64,000 bases of DNA from Clostridium sp. CAG:632 (GTDB taxonomy: Bacteria; Bacillota; Clostridia; Lachnospirales; Lachnospiraceae). Made by a program: the position numbers and the translations under genes. Positions 62,043 through 64,000 of the stretch are shown here, one piece after another. Under the pieces are notes generated by a model. That model did no database searches and had not been told where the DNA came from. It saw only the letters and a program-made list of their open reading frames with translations. The stretch lies in the NCBI GenBank assembly GCA_000431515.1, contig HF991345.1:9876-73875 (forward strand), given 5' to 3'. Position 1 is the first letter of the stretch, and each line of letters opens with the position of its first letter.

Positions 62043-62828
62043 ATGAGAAAGCAAGCGAAGATTTTATTAACAGGTTGTTTATGTGCTGCAGTATTAACCG
62101 GATGTGGTACCGGTCAGGCGGGAACATCTGCAGAGAGTAAGGGACAGCTGCCGGTATCAGAGGAGATTATAGAGCTGACAGAGGATTCGACAGATTTCAC
62201 CGATGATTCTACGGAAGCAATCCTGGGCGATGAAGATATTTTCAAGAAAGGTGTCATCACGATCGGCGGTGAGGAGACAACCGTCGAGACCTGTTGGCCG
62301 GTTCTGCAGGAAAAATCCGGAATGTATTTCGGATTTGCAATGTTATATAATAATAGTGAGCGCAAAGGTGTTTACTATGACCTGGATGAAGCAAAGCAGG
62401 TTATACTGAATTCCGGAGATGTTCTGCAGTTGTATTATTTTGAAAAGGAATCTGACATACAGGAAAATATAGATCACATAGATGAGATAACAGCAGATAG
62501 CATGTATGGGTATGGATCTATGGCAATGCTATGTGTATATTCTGATTTCACAGATGGTATGAAGGCAGAAGATGCATATGGATACAATCTGGTCGTACGC
62601 AGAATCAAGCCGGGTAATGTAAATATTAATCCGGGACATGATATTGATATCTGGAGTGATGCCGGAAAGGCAGCCGAGGAGATTGGAGGCACTTATACAG
62701 ACGGTGGATATGGATATACATGGCAGACTGAGGATGCGACCATCTATTATCTGTCAATCAGTTATCTGGAAGATACAGGTGAAGGCAGCGAGTTAGTGAT
62801 GCTTAGGCCAACCAGAGGCGAAGAGTAG
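62043..62828 (+). CDS. Lipoprotein of unknown function
   Basis: 261 residues. Signal peptide and lipobox VLTGCGTG with the cysteine near residue 21, an acidic Ser/Thr/Asp linker, then a compact domain (~75-260) that I do not recognise. Notable segments are TVETCWPVLQEKSGMYFGF and YYFEKESDIQENIDHIDEI. It follows potD by 67 bases in the same direction but is not a known part of polyamine transporters. It is probably anchored on the outer membrane face. Confidence 0.65.
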   Translation: MRKQAKILLTGCLCAAVLTGCGTGQAGTSAESKGQLPVSEEIIELTEDSTDFTDDSTEAILGDEDIFKKGVITIGGEETTVETCWPVLQEKSGMYFGFAMLYNNSERKGVYYDLDEAKQVILNSGDVLQLYYFEKESDIQENIDHIDEITADSMYGYGSMAMLCVYSDFTDGMKAEDAYGYNLVVRRIKPGNVNINPGHDIDIWSDAGKAAEEIGGTYTDGGYGYTWQTEDATIYYLSISYLEDTGEGSELVMLRPTRGEE

Positions 62829-62865
62829 AAGATACCTGTGTATGCTTTTATATTTATTGTAAATA

Positions 62866-62880
62866 CTGTTTAAAACAGTT
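62866..62880. promoter_or_regulatory. Inverted repeat upstream of the second AI-2E transporter
   Basis: ACTGTTT-A-AAACAGT, a perfect 7-bp inverted repeat 29 bases before the ATG at 62910. It could be an operator. No promoter was clearly seen. Confidence 0.3.
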
Positions 62881-62909
62881 AATATGCTATCTCGTAGAAA
62901 GGACTACAT

Positions 62910-64000
62910 ATGGAACGAAAAGATTGGGAAAAGATTATTATAAAAACAATTGTCAGTTTGACGATTGCTATTTTGATCATTTTACATTTTGATCTTGCAA
63001 TTAAGGGAATTTCAGCACTTGTTGGTTTTATGTCGCCAATCATTTTGGGCTTTGTAGTTGCTTTTGTGATCAATGTGATTTTAATTCGCTTAGAGAAGAT
63101 ATACTTTCCTCATACAAATAACCGGTTCCTGAAAAAAAGCCGTCGGCCGGTCTGTATTGCACTGGCACTTCTGATCATACTGGCAGTCATTGCATTTGTC
63201 ATTGCAATGGTTATTCCGGAGTTGATTAATGCATTTTCAATCCTGGCAAAAGAGATTCCGGCTTCCTATGATTCAATCCTGGACAAAATTTCTGTATTTA
63301 TCTCTAAAGTTCCGGCATTGGAGAACTGGCTGGTCACAACATTGGAGATCGATTTGGAACATCCGCGTGACATTGAATGGACAAAGTTCTTTACCAAAGT
63401 GGTAGAATTGATTATCGGCAGTAAGGATGGTCAGCTGAATTCTATCATGGATTCTACTGTAAATATTGTATCCGGTATCGGAAGCGGCATTGTCAGTTTC
63501 TGTATTGCTTTGGTTTTTGGCATATACGTACTGGCCTATAAAGAGAAACTTAGTTATCAGGTGCATAAGCTCATCCGGTCTTATCTGAAACCCAAAGCAG
63601 AGAATATTATCTATTATATCTGTCATGTGGCTAGTGAGACCTTTTCTAATTTTATTGTCGGGCAGTGTACAGAGGCTGTAATCCTGGGGACTCTTTGCAT
63701 TATTGGTATGTCTATTTTCCGATTCCCATATGCTGTTATGATCGGTACTTTGGTAGGGGCTACGGCTCTGATTCCGATCATTGGTGCCTATGTCGGTGCA
63801 ATCGTTGGTGCAATCATGGTGATGACACAGGGCGGTCCGATTCAGGCATTGTTATTTATAGTATTTATTATTGTCCTGCAACAGATAGAGGGCAATCTGA
63901 TCTATCCAAAGGTCGTTGGTTCTTCTGTTGGCTTGCCGGGTATCTGGGTACTGGCGGCTGTAAAAAACCGCGGGCGGAAGAATGGGGGTTTTGGGTGTCC
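62910..64000 (+). CDS. AI-2E family transporter, second copy (partial, cut by window end)
   Basis: About 363 residues are visible, with at least seven membrane helices. Family blocks include VVAFVINVIL, GTLVGATALIPIIGAYVGAIVG, QQIEGNLIYPKVVG and SVGLPGIWVLAAV. After WVLAAV the sequence departs from the family where I would expect a Gly-rich helix; the last ~30 bases have runs of A and G and look like low-quality contig end. The start follows AAAGGA. It is related to but clearly different from the copy at 45554. Confidence 0.85.
   Translation, partial: MERKDWEKIIIKTIVSLTIAILIILHFDLAIKGISALVGFMSPIILGFVVAFVINVILIRLEKIYFPHTNNRFLKKSRRPVCIALALLIILAVIAFVIAMVIPELINAFSILAKEIPASYDSILDKISVFISKVPALENWLVTTLEIDLEHPRDIEWTKFFTKVVELIIGSKDGQLNSIMDSTVNIVSGIGSGIVSFCIALVFGIYVLAYKEKLSYQVHKLIRSYLKPKAENIIYYICHVASETFSNFIVGQCTEAVILGTLCIIGMSIFRFPYAVMIGTLVGATALIPIIGAYVGAIVGAIMVMTQGGPIQALLFIVFIIVLQQIEGNLIYPKVVGSSVGLPGIWVLAAVKNRGRKNGGFGC

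Noticed and set aside
56132..64000. A prophage to the right of the serine recombinase
   Set aside because: The genes that follow are a regulator, polyamine transporter, lipoprotein and transporter, with no phage or conjugation genes.

Overview
This window reads as chromosomal DNA of an anaerobic, spore-forming, Lachnospiraceae-like member of the Clostridia. The case rests on several kinds of gene: sporulation genes (SpoIID-like, SpoIIQ-like, a YwmB homologue, part of CotJC), a T-box leader before ileS, a gut-anaerobe exosortase (XrtG) cluster, ECF-type vitamin uptake, strong AGGAGG ribosome binding sites and moderate GC content. No genus is claimed. The window opens inside a dehydrogenase gene and closes inside a transporter gene; the last ~30 bases look like a poor-quality contig end.

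Layout. 1-4.7 kb: end of a polyol dehydrogenase, a HisC-like aminotransferase and a polar amino-acid ABC transporter. 4.8-11 kb: isoleucine T-box leader, type-2-like ileS and glycogen phosphorylase. 11-14.4 kb: a SpoIID-like, L,D-transpeptidase, SpoIIQ-like run. 14.4-16.4 kb: HAD phosphatase, tRNA-Gly(CCC), EamA transporter. 16.3-23.5 kb (minus strand): a tightly packed exosortase operon with a QueD-like protein, a Firmicu-CTERM surface protein, XrtG, a family-2 glycosyltransferase, a membrane-tethered PTPS-like protein and a large PTPS-associated membrane protein. 23.6-35.7 kb: MscL, YwmB, a TetM-like GTPase fused to a YacP/Rae1 nuclease, a VanG-like ligase with a VanT-like racemase, O-acetylhomoserine sulfhydrylase and a hybrid histidine kinase.

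35.7-42.3 kb: a cobalamin riboswitch precedes a surface protein whose two domain types (DUF4430 and an alpha/alpha barrel) recall animal intrinsic factor, a second DUF4430 protein, EcfT, and one polypeptide joining two ECF ATPases to an S-component. Together they look like a cell-surface-to-cytoplasm vitamin B12 capture and uptake route. 42.3-47 kb: CDF transporter, FliB-like protein, HAD phosphatase, AI-2E family transporter. 47-49.7 kb: ArsR regulator, stand-alone HMA protein and a heavy-metal P-type ATPase broken by a 23-bp partial duplication. 49.7-52.4 kb: PadR-DUF1700-DUF4097 operon and an HD protein. 52.5-53 kb: a gene-free stretch with long nested inverted repeats that looks like a large structured RNA or a small structured mobile unit. 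53-55.5 kb: second hybrid histidine kinase. 55.6-57.4 kb: a cotJC gene that has lost its 5' end exactly where a serine recombinase gene begins, resembling an att site of a sporulation-gene intervening element. 57.5-62 kb: XRE-cupin regulator and potABCD polyamine transporter. 62-64 kb: a lipoprotein of unknown function and a second AI-2E family protein cut by the window end.

The most notable parts are the XrtG operon with two PTPS-like proteins that lack the usual catalytic cysteine, the intrinsic-factor-like B12 locus, the structured element at 52.5 kb, the cotJC/recombinase junction, the GTPase-Rae1 fusion and the vanG-vanT pair without vanXY. All functional statements come from reading sequence motifs and family knowledge; no database search was run.
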